The notes under the pieces were generated by a model. That model did not search any database, was not told the DNA's origin, and saw nothing but the letters and a program-made list of their open reading frames with translations. The translations under genes were made by a program, and so were the position numbers. Shown here piece after piece: positions 27,419 through 36,612 of a DNA stretch of 64,000 nucleotides. Position 1 is the stretch's first letter. The number at the start of each line of letters is the position of its first letter. This stretch comes from WSZJ01 sp964590435 (GTDB taxonomy: Bacteria > Planctomycetota > MHYJ01 > WSZJ01), in contig CAZPWT010000001.1 of the NCBI GenBank assembly GCA_964590435.1, positions 13,096-77,095 on the forward strand, in the 5' to 3' direction.

Positions 27419-28162
27419 ATGGAACACCTCGAGGGCTGGATGCAGGTCTCCGCGGCGCTGCGGGCGCGCCGGCGGCGGTTCCAGGTCGTGCTGGTCGCGG
27501 ACGGGTCCCGCAGCGAGGGGATCGCGCAGGCCGTCGCGGACGCCGAGGCGGTCGGCGTCCCGGTGCGGCGCGCGCCTTCCGCGGAACTCGACGCGATGGC
27601 GCACGGCCGCACGCACGGCGGCGTCATTGCCGTGTGCTCCGCACGTCCGCCGTCGCCGTGGGCGGACATGGAAACGCTCCTGGCCCGCGAGCGAACCGTC
27701 CTCCTCCTCCTCATCGAGGGCGTCGAGGACGCGCGCAACCTCGGCTTCACCCTCCGCTCCGCCGACGCCCTCGGCGTCGACGCCGTCCTCCTGAAAAAAC
27801 ACGTCTGGGATTTCGACCCCGTCGAGGTCTCCCGCGCCGCCAGTGGCGCCTGGGACTCCCTCCAGCTCTTCCGTGTCGAGCGCGCCGCCGAGGAAATCGA
27901 CGCCCTCCGCAAGGCCGGCGTCACCATGTGGGGGTGCGTGCCGAACGCGAAGCGCGTCGCGTGGGACGCGGAGCTGACCGGAAAGTGCTGCCTCGCGCTC
28001 GGCGGGGAGAAGCGCGGGCTGTCGGCGGTCGTCCGCGAGCGCTGTGACGGCTTCCTCACGATCCCGATGCGCGAGGGATCCACGTCGCTGTCGCTCAGCC
28101 ACGCGGCGGCGGTTCTGCTGGGGGAAGCGGCCCGGCAGCGGCACGTCCGTCGGAAGACCTAG
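27419..28162 (+). CDS. TrmH/SpoU-family RNA 2'-O-methyltransferase
   Basis: 247 residues. SPOUT methyltransferase with the three family motifs: GVEDARNLGFTLRSADALG (motif 1 with the catalytic-type Arg), LALGGEKRGLS (motif 2) and IPMREGSTSLSLSHAAAVLL (motif 3). The motif 3 Asn usual in SLNVS is Ser here. An N-terminal substrate-binding domain (about 1-95) is present. Likely methylates a ribose in rRNA or tRNA. ATG directly follows a -10-like box without Shine-Dalgarno. Its TAG stop forms CTAG with the stop of the convergent STAND gene. Confidence 0.87.
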   Translation: MEHLEGWMQVSAALRARRRRFQVVLVADGSRSEGIAQAVADAEAVGVPVRRAPSAELDAMAHGRTHGGVIAVCSARPPSPWADMETLLARERTVLLLLIEGVEDARNLGFTLRSADALGVDAVLLKKHVWDFDPVEVSRAASGAWDSLQLFRVERAAEEIDALRKAGVTMWGCVPNAKRVAWDAELTGKCCLALGGEKRGLSAVVRERCDGFLTIPMREGSTSLSLSHAAAVLLGEAARQRHVRRKT

Positions 28163-31100
28163 CCCGGGCCGGCGAGGATTTTCTGCATGTCGTCGATCAG
28201 TTCTTTCTCGTCGTCGATCGCCTTCCGCTGGCGATCCGAAAGCGTCTTCAACTCCGCGCAGGAAGCCTCCGCCGCTTTCTTCGCCTCCGCCCGGCGTCCC
28301 GCGGCGTTCTCGATCGTGGCCAGCGTCGCGTAGATCAGCGCGCGGTCGTTCGCGTCCTCCTGCCCGCCGGTGCAGTAGCGGAGCCCCTCGGCGAGCAGCG
28401 CGCGCGCTTCCTCGATCCGCCCGAGGTGGCCGAGCGAGCTCGCGGCGAGCCGGGCCGAGGGCGCCATGATCCGGTCCAGCCCCTTCGAGCGCGCCAGCTC
28501 GATCGATTCCATCGCGTCCGCGAGCGATTCCTCGTAGCGCTTCAGGCCGCCATAAAGGGTGCTGCGGACGGTCAGCGCCGTGATGCGGGAATGAGGCGTG
28601 CCGAGTTCGCGGGACACTGCGACAGCTTCGTTGGCGTTCGGAAGACCCGCCGCCGGGTTCCCTCCGGCGGCGGACAGGGTGGCGAGGTTGCCGAGGGTGA
28701 GGGCGATCTGCTGCCGGTAGCCGACCAGGCGGTAGGCGTCGAGGGCGCGCTGGAAGCACTCCCTGGCGCCCGCGGGGTCGCCCTTCTCGAACAGGATGAT
28801 GCCCCGGTTGGCGGCGACCGATCCCGCGTCGCCGGTGTTGCCGGCGTCGAGGAAGATGCGCTCGGCCTCGTCGTAAACGGCGAGAGCGGCCTCCGTTTCG
28901 CTGCGGTACCGGTGAGCGCTCCCGGAATTCGTGAGGTGCCGGGCGAGGGCCAGCGGATTCCCCGTCTGGCGCGCGAGCCGGACGGCCTCGAAGAAATCGC
29001 GGGCCTGCGCGTCGTAGTCCCGGAGCTCGTGGAAGAGCGTCCCGCGCATGCCGTGGGCGTTCATCAGGGCGACCATGTCGCCGGCCTGGCGCGCCAGGGC
29101 CTCGCCCTCGTCGTACAGCGTCCGCGCCCGCTGGACTTCGCCCGTGACGGTGAGGACGCGGCCGAGCCAGACCATCGCGCGGGCGACCAGCCCCTGCGAT
29201 CCGTCCGCACGCGCCTCGGCCAGCGCCCGCTCAGCGTGCTCCTGGCACGGGCCCATGTTGCCCAGCAGGAACTCGGCGCGCGATGCGATGACGTGGAGCT
29301 GCATGCGAAGGGCAAGCCGGCCGGGGAGCGCCTTCAGCACCGCCTCGCACCACGGGCGAATGTCGGTGTACGGTCCGCGCGTCACGGCGACCTCACTCCA
29401 GGCGAGCACGGCCTGGGCCGCCTGCTCGAGGCCGGAGTCCTCGCCGCTCGCCAGCCCCCACTCCGCGGCGCGCAGGAGATTCTCCTCCTCCAGCGTCAGC
29501 CGGCGCATCGCTTCGACGCCGTCCGGCGCGGTCAGCCGCGCGCGCCACGACTCCCCGTAGGACGCATAGCTGGCGGCGTGGCGGCGCTCCGCTTCCCTCG
29601 CCCCTTCCGTCCCGCGGCTCTCGCCGAATTCGCGGACGGTCGAGAACATCCCGAAGCGCGTCCCGAACGGCGTGTCCCACGAGCGCAGCAGGCTGCGGTC
29701 GCGGAGGGACTGGATCGCGTCGATCGCGAGCGGCGCGTCGTCGAACGCCGACAGGTCGACCACCGCTTCCGCCGCCTCGAGGAAGAAACCGCCGCGGAAC
29801 ACGCAGGCCTGGCGGAAGGCGCTTCGTTCCCAGTCGGACAGCTCGCTGTGGGTCCACTCGAGCGTGCCGGTGAGGGTCTGGCGGCGGACTCCGGAGCTGG
29901 AGGTGGACTGTTCGAGGGCGCCGATGCGGGAGCGGAGCTGTTCGACGATGCGGGAAGGGGGAGTGTCGCGGAGGTGGGCGGCGGCGATCTCGACGGCGAG
30001 GGGGATGCCCTCGAGGCGCGAGCAGATTTCGGAGACGGCGGCGGCGTTGTCGGCGCCGAGGACGAACGAGGGGGAGTGTTCCACGGCGCGCGCGACGAAG
30101 AGCCGCACGGAGTCGAATCCCGCGAGCTGGGCGGTGGCCTGCCGCCGGGTGCCGTCGCGCGAGGGGCGGGGCGGCGCCGGGAGCGGCCCGAGCGCGATTT
30201 CGCGTTCACCGGACAGGTGCAGCAGCGTGCGCGACGTGACGAGGAACCGCGCGTCCCGCGCGCTCTTCGTCCACAGCCCCACGGTCGCCGCCGCGTGCGC
30301 CACGGCCCCTTCGAAGGAATCGAGGATCAGGAGGAGCGGCTTGCGGAACTCGAGCGCGGCGGCGACGGCGCGGGGGGGATCGTCGCGTCCGGCGAGGGGA
30401 ATGCCGAGCGCGGCGGCCGCGGCGCGTGCGACGTCGGCGGGGGAGCGCCCCTCGGAGACGTCGGCGATCCAGACGCCGCCCGGAAACTTCGGCAGGAGGG
30501 ACGTGGCGGCGTGGACCGCGAGGCGCGACTTGCCGATGCCGCCGGTCCCCGTGAGCGTGATCAGGCGTCCCGCCGGCGTGGGGAGCAGCGCCTGGAGTTC
30601 GCGCAGCTCCGGCTCGCGTCCCACGAATGCGTTAGTTTCGCGGGGGATGTTGGTGAGAAGCGCGCTTTCCGTGCGCGGCGGGGGGAACGACCGCGTGGCC
30701 AGCGAGACCGGGAGGACCTGGACCAGCCGGACTTTCGCGGTCGCGGCCGCGAGGCGGTGCTCGCCGAGATCGGTGACGACGGCGCCTTTCAGCTCCGCGG
30801 AATCGGCGGTCTCCCGGGTCGCGACGACCTGCCCGCCGTGCCCTGCCGACGAGACCGCCGCCGCCATCGCCAGCGCCGTTCCGGATCGGCGCACCGCGCC
30901 TGCGGTTTCTTCGACCGGCCCTGCGTGGACGCCGATCCGGACGAGAAGCTCGCCCGCCTCGGGAGGCCACGCATGGGCGTGCAGCCGCTCCTGCACCGCG
31001 AGCGCGAACCCCAGCGCGGCGGTCGCGCCCGGGAATTCGGACGCGAACGAATCGCCTTCCGTCCGCAGCACCGTCCCGCCGAATTCAGCGATCGCTTCCC

Positions 31101-31209
31101 GCAGGATCCGGTTGTGGTCCGAAAGCGCCGGCGCGAACGCCGGCCCGAGCCGCTCCCACAGCTCGGTGGATCCCTGGATGTCCGTCACGGCGTACGCGGG
31201 CTGCGACAT
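28159..31209 (-). CDS. Cyclase-like/STAND ATPase/TPR signalling protein, second of a tandem pair
   Basis: 1016 residues. Residues 1-170: class III nucleotidyl cyclase-like domain with both metal aspartates (D10 in VTDIQGST, D53 in TEGDSF), but the catalytic Asn/Arg segment reads TALAMAAAVSSAGHGG, so the Asn and Arg are lost. Residues about 190-520: STAND ATPase with Walker A GTGGIGKS (221-228), Walker B LLLILDSFE and the winged-helix region (GTLEWTHSELSDWERSAFRQACVFRGGFFLEAAE). Residues about 600-1000: TPR repeats. This architecture is known in AfsR/MalT-like regulators, usually as a sensor that oligomerises on ATP and ligand binding. No DNA-binding or effector domain is visible. Encoded 32 bases after its paralogue. 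Confidence 0.88.
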   Translation of the reverse strand: MSQPAYAVTDIQGSTELWERLGPAFAPALSDHNRILREAIAEFGGTVLRTEGDSFASEFPGATAALGFALAVQERLHAHAWPPEAGELLVRIGVHAGPVEETAGAVRRSGTALAMAAAVSSAGHGGQVVATRETADSAELKGAVVTDLGEHRLAAATAKVRLVQVLPVSLATRSFPPPRTESALLTNIPRETNAFVGREPELRELQALLPTPAGRLITLTGTGGIGKSRLAVHAATSLLPKFPGGVWIADVSEGRSPADVARAAAAALGIPLAGRDDPPRAVAAALEFRKPLLLILDSFEGAVAHAAATVGLWTKSARDARFLVTSRTLLHLSGEREIALGPLPAPPRPSRDGTRRQATAQLAGFDSVRLFVARAVEHSPSFVLGADNAAAVSEICSRLEGIPLAVEIAAAHLRDTPPSRIVEQLRSRIGALEQSTSSSGVRRQTLTGTLEWTHSELSDWERSAFRQACVFRGGFFLEAAEAVVDLSAFDDAPLAIDAIQSLRDRSLLRSWDTPFGTRFGMFSTVREFGESRGTEGAREAERRHAASYASYGESWRARLTAPDGVEAMRRLTLEEENLLRAAEWGLASGEDSGLEQAAQAVLAWSEVAVTRGPYTDIRPWCEAVLKALPGRLALRMQLHVIASRAEFLLGNMGPCQEHAERALAEARADGSQGLVARAMVWLGRVLTVTGEVQRARTLYDEGEALARQAGDMVALMNAHGMRGTLFHELRDYDAQARDFFEAVRLARQTGNPLALARHLTNSGSAHRYRSETEAALAVYDEAERIFLDAGNTGDAGSVAANRGIILFEKGDPAGARECFQRALDAYRLVGYRQQIALTLGNLATLSAAGGNPAAGLPNANEAVAVSRELGTPHSRITALTVRSTLYGGLKRYEESLADAMESIELARSKGLDRIMAPSARLAASSLGHLGRIEEARALLAEGLRYCTGGQEDANDRALIYATLATIENAAGRRAEAKKAAEASCAELKTLSDRQRKAIDDEKELIDDMQKILAGPG

Positions 31210-31241
31210 GCGCGATAGAGTCGCCTTGCCGCGGGCCCCGG

Positions 31242-34200
31242 TCAAGTCCCGCGGGCCACCGCCTTCATGCGCCGCGCTTCGCCCGCAAGGTAAGCGTCCG
31301 TCCCGGAATCGAGCCGAAGCGCGTCCGCGGCGACACACGCCTCCTGCGCCGCCGCGCGCGCGGCCGCCGCGTTTCCCTGCTCGGCCTCCAGGTCCGAAAG
31401 CGACCGCAGCACGTTGAACGCCCTCACGCTCTTCAGCGCCCCCTGCTGCCGCCAGGAATCCGCCGCGTCGCGAAGCGCCGCGCGCGATTCCTCGATGCGA
31501 CCGATCTGCCCGAGCGCGACGCCCGCGTTGCCCATATTGACGGCGTAGCTGCTCGCCAGCCCGAGCCGCTTTGCCTCCTGGGCGGTCGCCAGCGACAGGT
31601 CCAGCGCTCCCTGTCTGTCGCCCTGCTTGAACTTCACCATCGCGAGGTTGCCGTTGGCGGTGACGATGGCGGCGCCGTCGCCGATTTCGCGGGCAAGTTC
31701 GGCCATGGACTCGTAGAGCTTCGCGGCCTCCTCGATCCGTCCCTGCCCGACGCGGATGCGGCCGAGCGCCGTCATGTGGGCGAACAGCGGGACTCGCAGG
31801 CCGGCTTCGCGGTGGTATGAAATCGCCTCCTGCACCAGGGGCTCCGCCTTCGCCCATTCCCCGAGGTCGATGTAGACGCTTCCGCGCATGCCGCAGATCT
31901 TCGCCGCGATGAGGCCGGACCCGAATCCGCGCAGCCGGGCCTCGGCCTCGTCGAAGGCTGCGAATGCGCCCGGGATGTCGCCCATGGAGTGGCGAAGGGT
32001 GCCGAGGTTGGCGGCCGCGCGGGCGATGGCCGCGTCGTCTCCCGTCTGCCGTGCGAGCGCCAGCGACTCCTGCTGCAGCGCCAGCGCCGCGGGCAGTCGA
32101 CCGCGCAGGCGCTCGATGGCGCACGCGGAGTCGAGCGCGCGCGACTCGCCCGGGACGTCGGCGGCGGCATGGAAGAGTTCGCGGGCGCCGGCGGCCTGCG
32201 TGGCGCCGAGATCGAGGTTTCCGCCGGTCATCTGCAGCCGGGCGGCGGCGAGGAGCGCGCGGGCCCGGACTCCTGGGAGTCCTGCTTTCGCCGCCTCGGC
32301 GTCCGCGCTTGCGGCGGCGACCCTTGCTTCGTCGGTGCGCCCTGCCGCCGACAGCGCCTCCGCCAGCGCCGCGTCGATCTCCGCGGCCAGGGCGGGATCC
32401 GCGATCCCGGCGGCCCGCACGGCCTCGAGACGCGCGAGCCTCTGGTCGAATGGGCCGCGGAAAGCCAGCAGCACGTCCAGCGCCATGCACGCCCGCGCCG
32501 CCGTCGCCGCCGCTTCAGGGTCGCCGGCAGCCGCGCGGGCGATGAACCGGTCGTGCACCGCGAAGAAGTTGTCGAGCTCGAGCTCGAGGCGCTGGAAACA
32601 TTCCGCCGGGCTCGTCCCCTGGGAGGGCGCCCAGCGGCGCGCCTGCGCGAGGAAATGCCGCGCGTGCCGGTCTTCGAGGTCGCGCCACGCCCGTTCGCCG
32701 CCGGACTGGCGGAAACGATTCTCGCCGAACTCGCGGATCGCGCGGAAGAACGAGAACCGGGTGCCGAACGGCGTGTCGTGCGTGCGGAGGAGGCTGCGGT
32801 CGCGGAGCGCCTGCACCGCGTCGATGGCGAGCGGGGCGTCGGGCTCGGCCGAGAGGTCGATGACGTCCTCCGCCGACTCGAGGAAAAACCCGCCGCGGAA
32901 CGCGCACGCCTGGTGAAAGGCGCTTCGCTGCCACCCGGTGAGCAGCCCGTAGGACCACTCGAGCGTCCCGGCGAGGGACTGGCGCCGGCGCGGGCCGCCG
33001 GTCGGTGAGGTGTCGCGGAGGTGGAACTGCCCCTCGAGCTCGCGGAGCATTTCTTCGGGCGACAGCTCGGCGAGGCGCGCGGCGGCGAGCTCGATCGCGA
33101 GCGGGATTCCCTCGAGGTCCGCGCAGATCCTGCCGATCACGGGCGCGTTCGCGTCGTCGAGGTCGAATCCCGGGCGGGCCCGGGCCGCGCGGTCGACGAA
33201 CAGCCGCGCCGCGTCGAACCCCGCGACCCCCTTCGCCGTCGGGACGCCCCGCGTGGCCTCCGGGCTCGACAGGGGGCCAAGCGCGAATTCGCGTTCGCCC
33301 GACAGCCCGAGAAGCGTGATCGACGTCACCAGGACGCGCACGTGCCGCGCCTTCCGCACCCAGAGGCCGACCGTCGCCGCCGCGTGGTCGACGAGCGCTT
33401 CGAACCCGTCGAGCACGAGGAGGAGAGGCTTGCGGAACTCGAGCGCGTCCGCGACGACCGCCGCCGGGACGTCGCCGGCCGGCAGGGGAATGCCGAGCGC
33501 GTGCGCCGCGGCCCGCGAAACGTCCGCCGCCGAGCGCGCTTCCAGCAGGTCCGCGAACCAGCAGCCGCCCTCGAACTGCGGGACGAGGGAGAGGGCGATT
33601 TCGCGGGCGAGCCGGGACTTGCCGATGCCGCCGGGGCCGGTGAGGGTCACGAGCCGCCCCGCGGGGGAGGGGACGAGAGCGGAGAGTTCCTCGATCTCGC
33701 GGGCCCTTCCGACGAAGCGGTCGCGTTCGGGCAGGATGTTCGTGGGGCGGCTGGAGAGGGTGCGCGGCGGAGGGAAGGTGCGCGAGGCGAGGGAGGGCGG
33801 GAGGACCTGGAAGACGCGTTCCGGGCGGTCGTGGACGGCGAGGCGGTGATCGCCGAGATCGGACACGCTGGCGCCGTCGAGGGCGGAGCCGGCGGCGGCC
33901 CGCGCGTCCGCGGTCAGCAGGACCTGGCCGCCGTGCGCGGCGCCGGCGACAAGCCGCGCCCGCGGCGCCGGCGATTCCTCGCCGGCGTGGATGCCGATCC
34001 TCACGAGGAGTTCGCCCGCGGCTGCCGGCCAGGAGTGCGCGTGAAGCGCCTGCTGCGCCTTGAGGGCGAAGGCGACCGCCGCCGCCGCCGAGGGGAACAG
34101 GAACGTGAACGAGTCGCCCTCGGTCGCGATTTCCTTACCGGCGACCGCGGCCTCCCGGAGGATCCGGTTGTGCTCCGCGAGCAGCGGGGCGAATCCCGGG

Positions 34201-34268
34201 CCCAGCTTTTCCCAGAGCCGGGTCGAGCCCTGGATGTCGGTGTGCGCGGCGGCGTTCGTGGCGGACAT
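31242..34268 (-). CDS. Cyclase-like/STAND ATPase/TPR signalling protein, first of a tandem pair
   Basis: 1008 residues with the same layout as the next gene: cyclase-like domain 1-155 (D11 in HTDIQGST, D52 in TEGDSF), STAND ATPase from about 180 (Walker A GPGGIGKS 211-218, Walker B LLLVLDGFE, winged helix GTLEWSYGLLTGWQRSAFHQACAFRGGFF) and TPR repeats to the end. The segment holding the catalytic Asn in true cyclases is shortened to APRARLVAGAAHGG, so activity is doubtful although an Arg may survive. High similarity shows a tandem duplication. ATG follows CAGGGGC. It is divergent from the glucan phosphorylase gene with 114 bases between. Confidence 0.88.
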   Translation of the reverse strand: MSATNAAAHTDIQGSTRLWEKLGPGFAPLLAEHNRILREAAVAGKEIATEGDSFTFLFPSAAAAVAFALKAQQALHAHSWPAAAGELLVRIGIHAGEESPAPRARLVAGAAHGGQVLLTADARAAAGSALDGASVSDLGDHRLAVHDRPERVFQVLPPSLASRTFPPPRTLSSRPTNILPERDRFVGRAREIEELSALVPSPAGRLVTLTGPGGIGKSRLAREIALSLVPQFEGGCWFADLLEARSAADVSRAAAHALGIPLPAGDVPAAVVADALEFRKPLLLVLDGFEALVDHAAATVGLWVRKARHVRVLVTSITLLGLSGEREFALGPLSSPEATRGVPTAKGVAGFDAARLFVDRAARARPGFDLDDANAPVIGRICADLEGIPLAIELAAARLAELSPEEMLRELEGQFHLRDTSPTGGPRRRQSLAGTLEWSYGLLTGWQRSAFHQACAFRGGFFLESAEDVIDLSAEPDAPLAIDAVQALRDRSLLRTHDTPFGTRFSFFRAIREFGENRFRQSGGERAWRDLEDRHARHFLAQARRWAPSQGTSPAECFQRLELELDNFFAVHDRFIARAAAGDPEAAATAARACMALDVLLAFRGPFDQRLARLEAVRAAGIADPALAAEIDAALAEALSAAGRTDEARVAAASADAEAAKAGLPGVRARALLAAARLQMTGGNLDLGATQAAGARELFHAAADVPGESRALDSACAIERLRGRLPAALALQQESLALARQTGDDAAIARAAANLGTLRHSMGDIPGAFAAFDEAEARLRGFGSGLIAAKICGMRGSVYIDLGEWAKAEPLVQEAISYHREAGLRVPLFAHMTALGRIRVGQGRIEEAAKLYESMAELAREIGDGAAIVTANGNLAMVKFKQGDRQGALDLSLATAQEAKRLGLASSYAVNMGNAGVALGQIGRIEESRAALRDAADSWRQQGALKSVRAFNVLRSLSDLEAEQGNAAAARAAAQEACVAADALRLDSGTDAYLAGEARRMKAVARGT

Positions 34269-34382
34269 GCCCCTGCACCGTCGCCGGACGCCGTCGCGCG
34301 GTCAAGCAGAACGACCTCCGGCGGACTTCCGCTCCCGCTTTCGTTTCTCGCCTCCTCCCGCTCCGTCGAATACCCTTCCGCC

Positions 34383-36518
34383 ATGCCCACCACCCTGAGC
34401 GACAAGCTTCGCTACCTCGCCTCCAACCTGTTCTGGACCTGGCATCCGGAAATCATCGGCATCTACCGGGACCTCGACCCCGAGCTCTGGCGCCAGGTGA
34501 ATTTCTCGCCTGTCGCGTTCCTGCGGGCGTTGCCGGCGGACGAAGTGGACCGGCGGTCGCTGAACCTGAACCTCGAGAGCCGGATCAACTACGCGTATCA
34601 CCGCCTCGTCGAGTATCTCGGGGCCGAGCACACCTGGGCGCGCTTCCACGCCGGCCCGCTCAATGTCCGCCCCGCGGCGTACTTCTCCGCGGAGTTCGGC
34701 ATCCACGAGTCGCTCCCGATCTACTCCGGCGGCCTCGGCGTGCTCGCGGGCGACCACCTCAAGAGCGCCAGCGACCTGGGAGTCCCCCTCGTCGGCGTCG
34801 GGCTGCTCTACCACCAGGGATATTTCCGCCAGATCCTCAATGCGGACGGGTGGCAGCAGGAAGAGTACGGCTTCATGCCGATCGACGACCTGCCGCTGCA
34901 GCCGGCGCTCGACGCGAAGGGAAAGATGGTGGAGGTCTCGATCGACCTCCCGACCGGCCGGCTCGGGGCGCGCGTCTGGCGCGCCGAGATCGGGCGCGCG
35001 ACGCTTCTCCTGCTCGACTCCGACGTCTCCGGCAACTCCGCCGCCGACCGCGAGCTCACCGCGCGCCTCTACGGCGGCGACCGCCGCATCCGCATCCGCC
35101 AGGAACTCATCCTCGGCTTCGGCGGCCTCCGCGCCCTCCGCGCCTGCGGCTTCGACCCCGGCGTCTACCACCTCAACGAGGGCCACTCCGCCTTCGTCAC
35201 CCTCGAACGCGTCCGCGAACGTGTCGAGACCGACGGCATGTCCTTCGACGACGCCTGCCGCGACGTCGCCCTCCACACCGTCTTTACGACCCACACCCCC
35301 GTCGAGGCCGGCCACGACCGCTTCACTCCCGACCTTATCGAAGAGCACCTCGGCTGGCTCCGCGACCGGCTCGGGCTCTCTCGCGAACAGCTCTTCGGCC
35401 TCGGCCGCGTCAACCCGGGCGACCTGGGGGAGCCGTTCTGCATGACGGTGCTGGCGATGAAGCTGTCGCGCAAGGCGAACGCGGTCTCGGCGATCCACGG
35501 GGACGTGTCGCGCCGGATGTGGAACCGCCTCTGGCCGAACCGCGACGAGCGCGAGGTCCCGATCGGCCACATCACCAACGGGGTCCACATCGCGAGCTGG
35601 CTGTCGACCTCGATGGCCAAGGTCTACGAACGCAACGTCGGCGAACGCTGGCTCCAGCGCCTCTGCCACCGCGACGCCTGGGAAGGCATCCAGAAGATCC
35701 GCGACCTGGAGCTGTGGGAAGCGCACATGTACGAGAAGCACAAGCTGGTGGAGTTCGTGCGGCACCGGCTGGCGGCGCAGGAAGCGCGTCGTGCGCCGCA
35801 CGATCCGAGCGCGCCGGCGAAGGCGGCGCGGCTTCTGTCGCGGGGGGCGCTGACGATCGGGTTTGCGCGGCGCTATGCGACCTACAAGAGGGCCACGCTC
35901 CTGTTCCGGGACCTCGACCGCCTCGCCCGGATCCTCGGCGACAAGGCCCGCCCGGTGCAGATCATCTACGCCGGGAAATCGCACCCGCAGGACGACGGAG
36001 GCAAGCGCCTGATCCAGCAGGTGGTGCAGCTCTCGCGCGACCCGCGCTTCGCGGGGAAGATCGTGTTCGTCGAGGACTACGACCTCGGCGTCGCCCGGCA
36101 CCTGGTGCAGGGCGTGGACGTCTGGCTCAACAACCCGGTCAAGCCGCTGGAAGCGTGCGGGACGAGCGGGATGAAGGTGACTTTGAACGGCGGTTTGAAT
36201 TTTTCGATTCTCGACGGCTGGTGGGCCGAGGCGTACGACGGCGGCAACGGGTTTGCGATCGGCTCCGGCGACTGCCACGCGCGGCCGGAGATCCAGGAAG
36301 GGCGCGACGCGGACTCGATCTACGACGTGCTGGAGAAGACGATCATCCCGACGTACTTCCGCCGCAACGCCGAGGACGTCGCCGTCGAGTGGGTCGCGCG
36401 CATGAAAAACGCCATCACGTCCATGGCCTGGCGCTTCAACAGCGACCGCATGGTCATGGACTACATGCTCCAGTGCTACCTGCCGGCGTGCGGGGGGCTC
36501 TCGACGCAGATGAAGTAG
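34383..36518 (+). CDS. glgP: Alpha-glucan phosphorylase (short GlgP type)
   Basis: 711 residues, matching the short alpha-glucan phosphorylases of many bacteria, archaea and plastid-less lineages rather than the longer GlgP/MalP. Phosphorolyses storage glucan to glucose-1-phosphate. Seen: YFSAEFGIHESLPIYSGGLGVLAGDH, HLNEGHSAFVTLER, HTPVEAGHDRF, ITNGVHIASW, and the pyridoxal-phosphate site CGTSGMKVTLNGGLNFSILDGWW with the lysine in SGMK. The gene stands alone, 94 bases before the kinase gene. No good Shine-Dalgarno is seen. Nearby sequence offers no other glycogen gene. Confidence 0.93.
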   Translation: MPTTLSDKLRYLASNLFWTWHPEIIGIYRDLDPELWRQVNFSPVAFLRALPADEVDRRSLNLNLESRINYAYHRLVEYLGAEHTWARFHAGPLNVRPAAYFSAEFGIHESLPIYSGGLGVLAGDHLKSASDLGVPLVGVGLLYHQGYFRQILNADGWQQEEYGFMPIDDLPLQPALDAKGKMVEVSIDLPTGRLGARVWRAEIGRATLLLLDSDVSGNSAADRELTARLYGGDRRIRIRQELILGFGGLRALRACGFDPGVYHLNEGHSAFVTLERVRERVETDGMSFDDACRDVALHTVFTTHTPVEAGHDRFTPDLIEEHLGWLRDRLGLSREQLFGLGRVNPGDLGEPFCMTVLAMKLSRKANAVSAIHGDVSRRMWNRLWPNRDEREVPIGHITNGVHIASWLSTSMAKVYERNVGERWLQRLCHRDAWEGIQKIRDLELWEAHMYEKHKLVEFVRHRLAAQEARRAPHDPSAPAKAARLLSRGALTIGFARRYATYKRATLLFRDLDRLARILGDKARPVQIIYAGKSHPQDDGGKRLIQQVVQLSRDPRFAGKIVFVEDYDLGVARHLVQGVDVWLNNPVKPLEACGTSGMKVTLNGGLNFSILDGWWAEAYDGGNGFAIGSGDCHARPEIQEGRDADSIYDVLEKTIIPTYFRRNAEDVAVEWVARMKNAITSMAWRFNSDRMVMDYMLQCYLPACGGLSTQMK

Positions 36519-36563
36519 CGCCCGTGGGCGCGTTTTCCCGCCCCGCGGGGCCCTTCCGTCGCC

Positions 36564-36569
36564 TACAAT
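36564..36569 (+). promoter_or_regulatory. -10-like box upstream of the Ser/Thr kinase gene
   Basis: TACAAT in a GC-rich 94-base gap, 43 bases before the ATG. No matching -35 is visible; weak support. Confidence 0.25.
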
Positions 36570-36612
36570 CGGAGCGCTTTCCGCGCCCCGGGGGCGGCGC
36601 GGTACCGCACCC

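Noticed and set aside
33021..34382. N-terminal extension of the glucan phosphorylase
   Set aside because: The in-frame upstream stretch is the antisense shadow of the STAND gene; the protein begins at ATG 34383 with the family's normal N-terminus.
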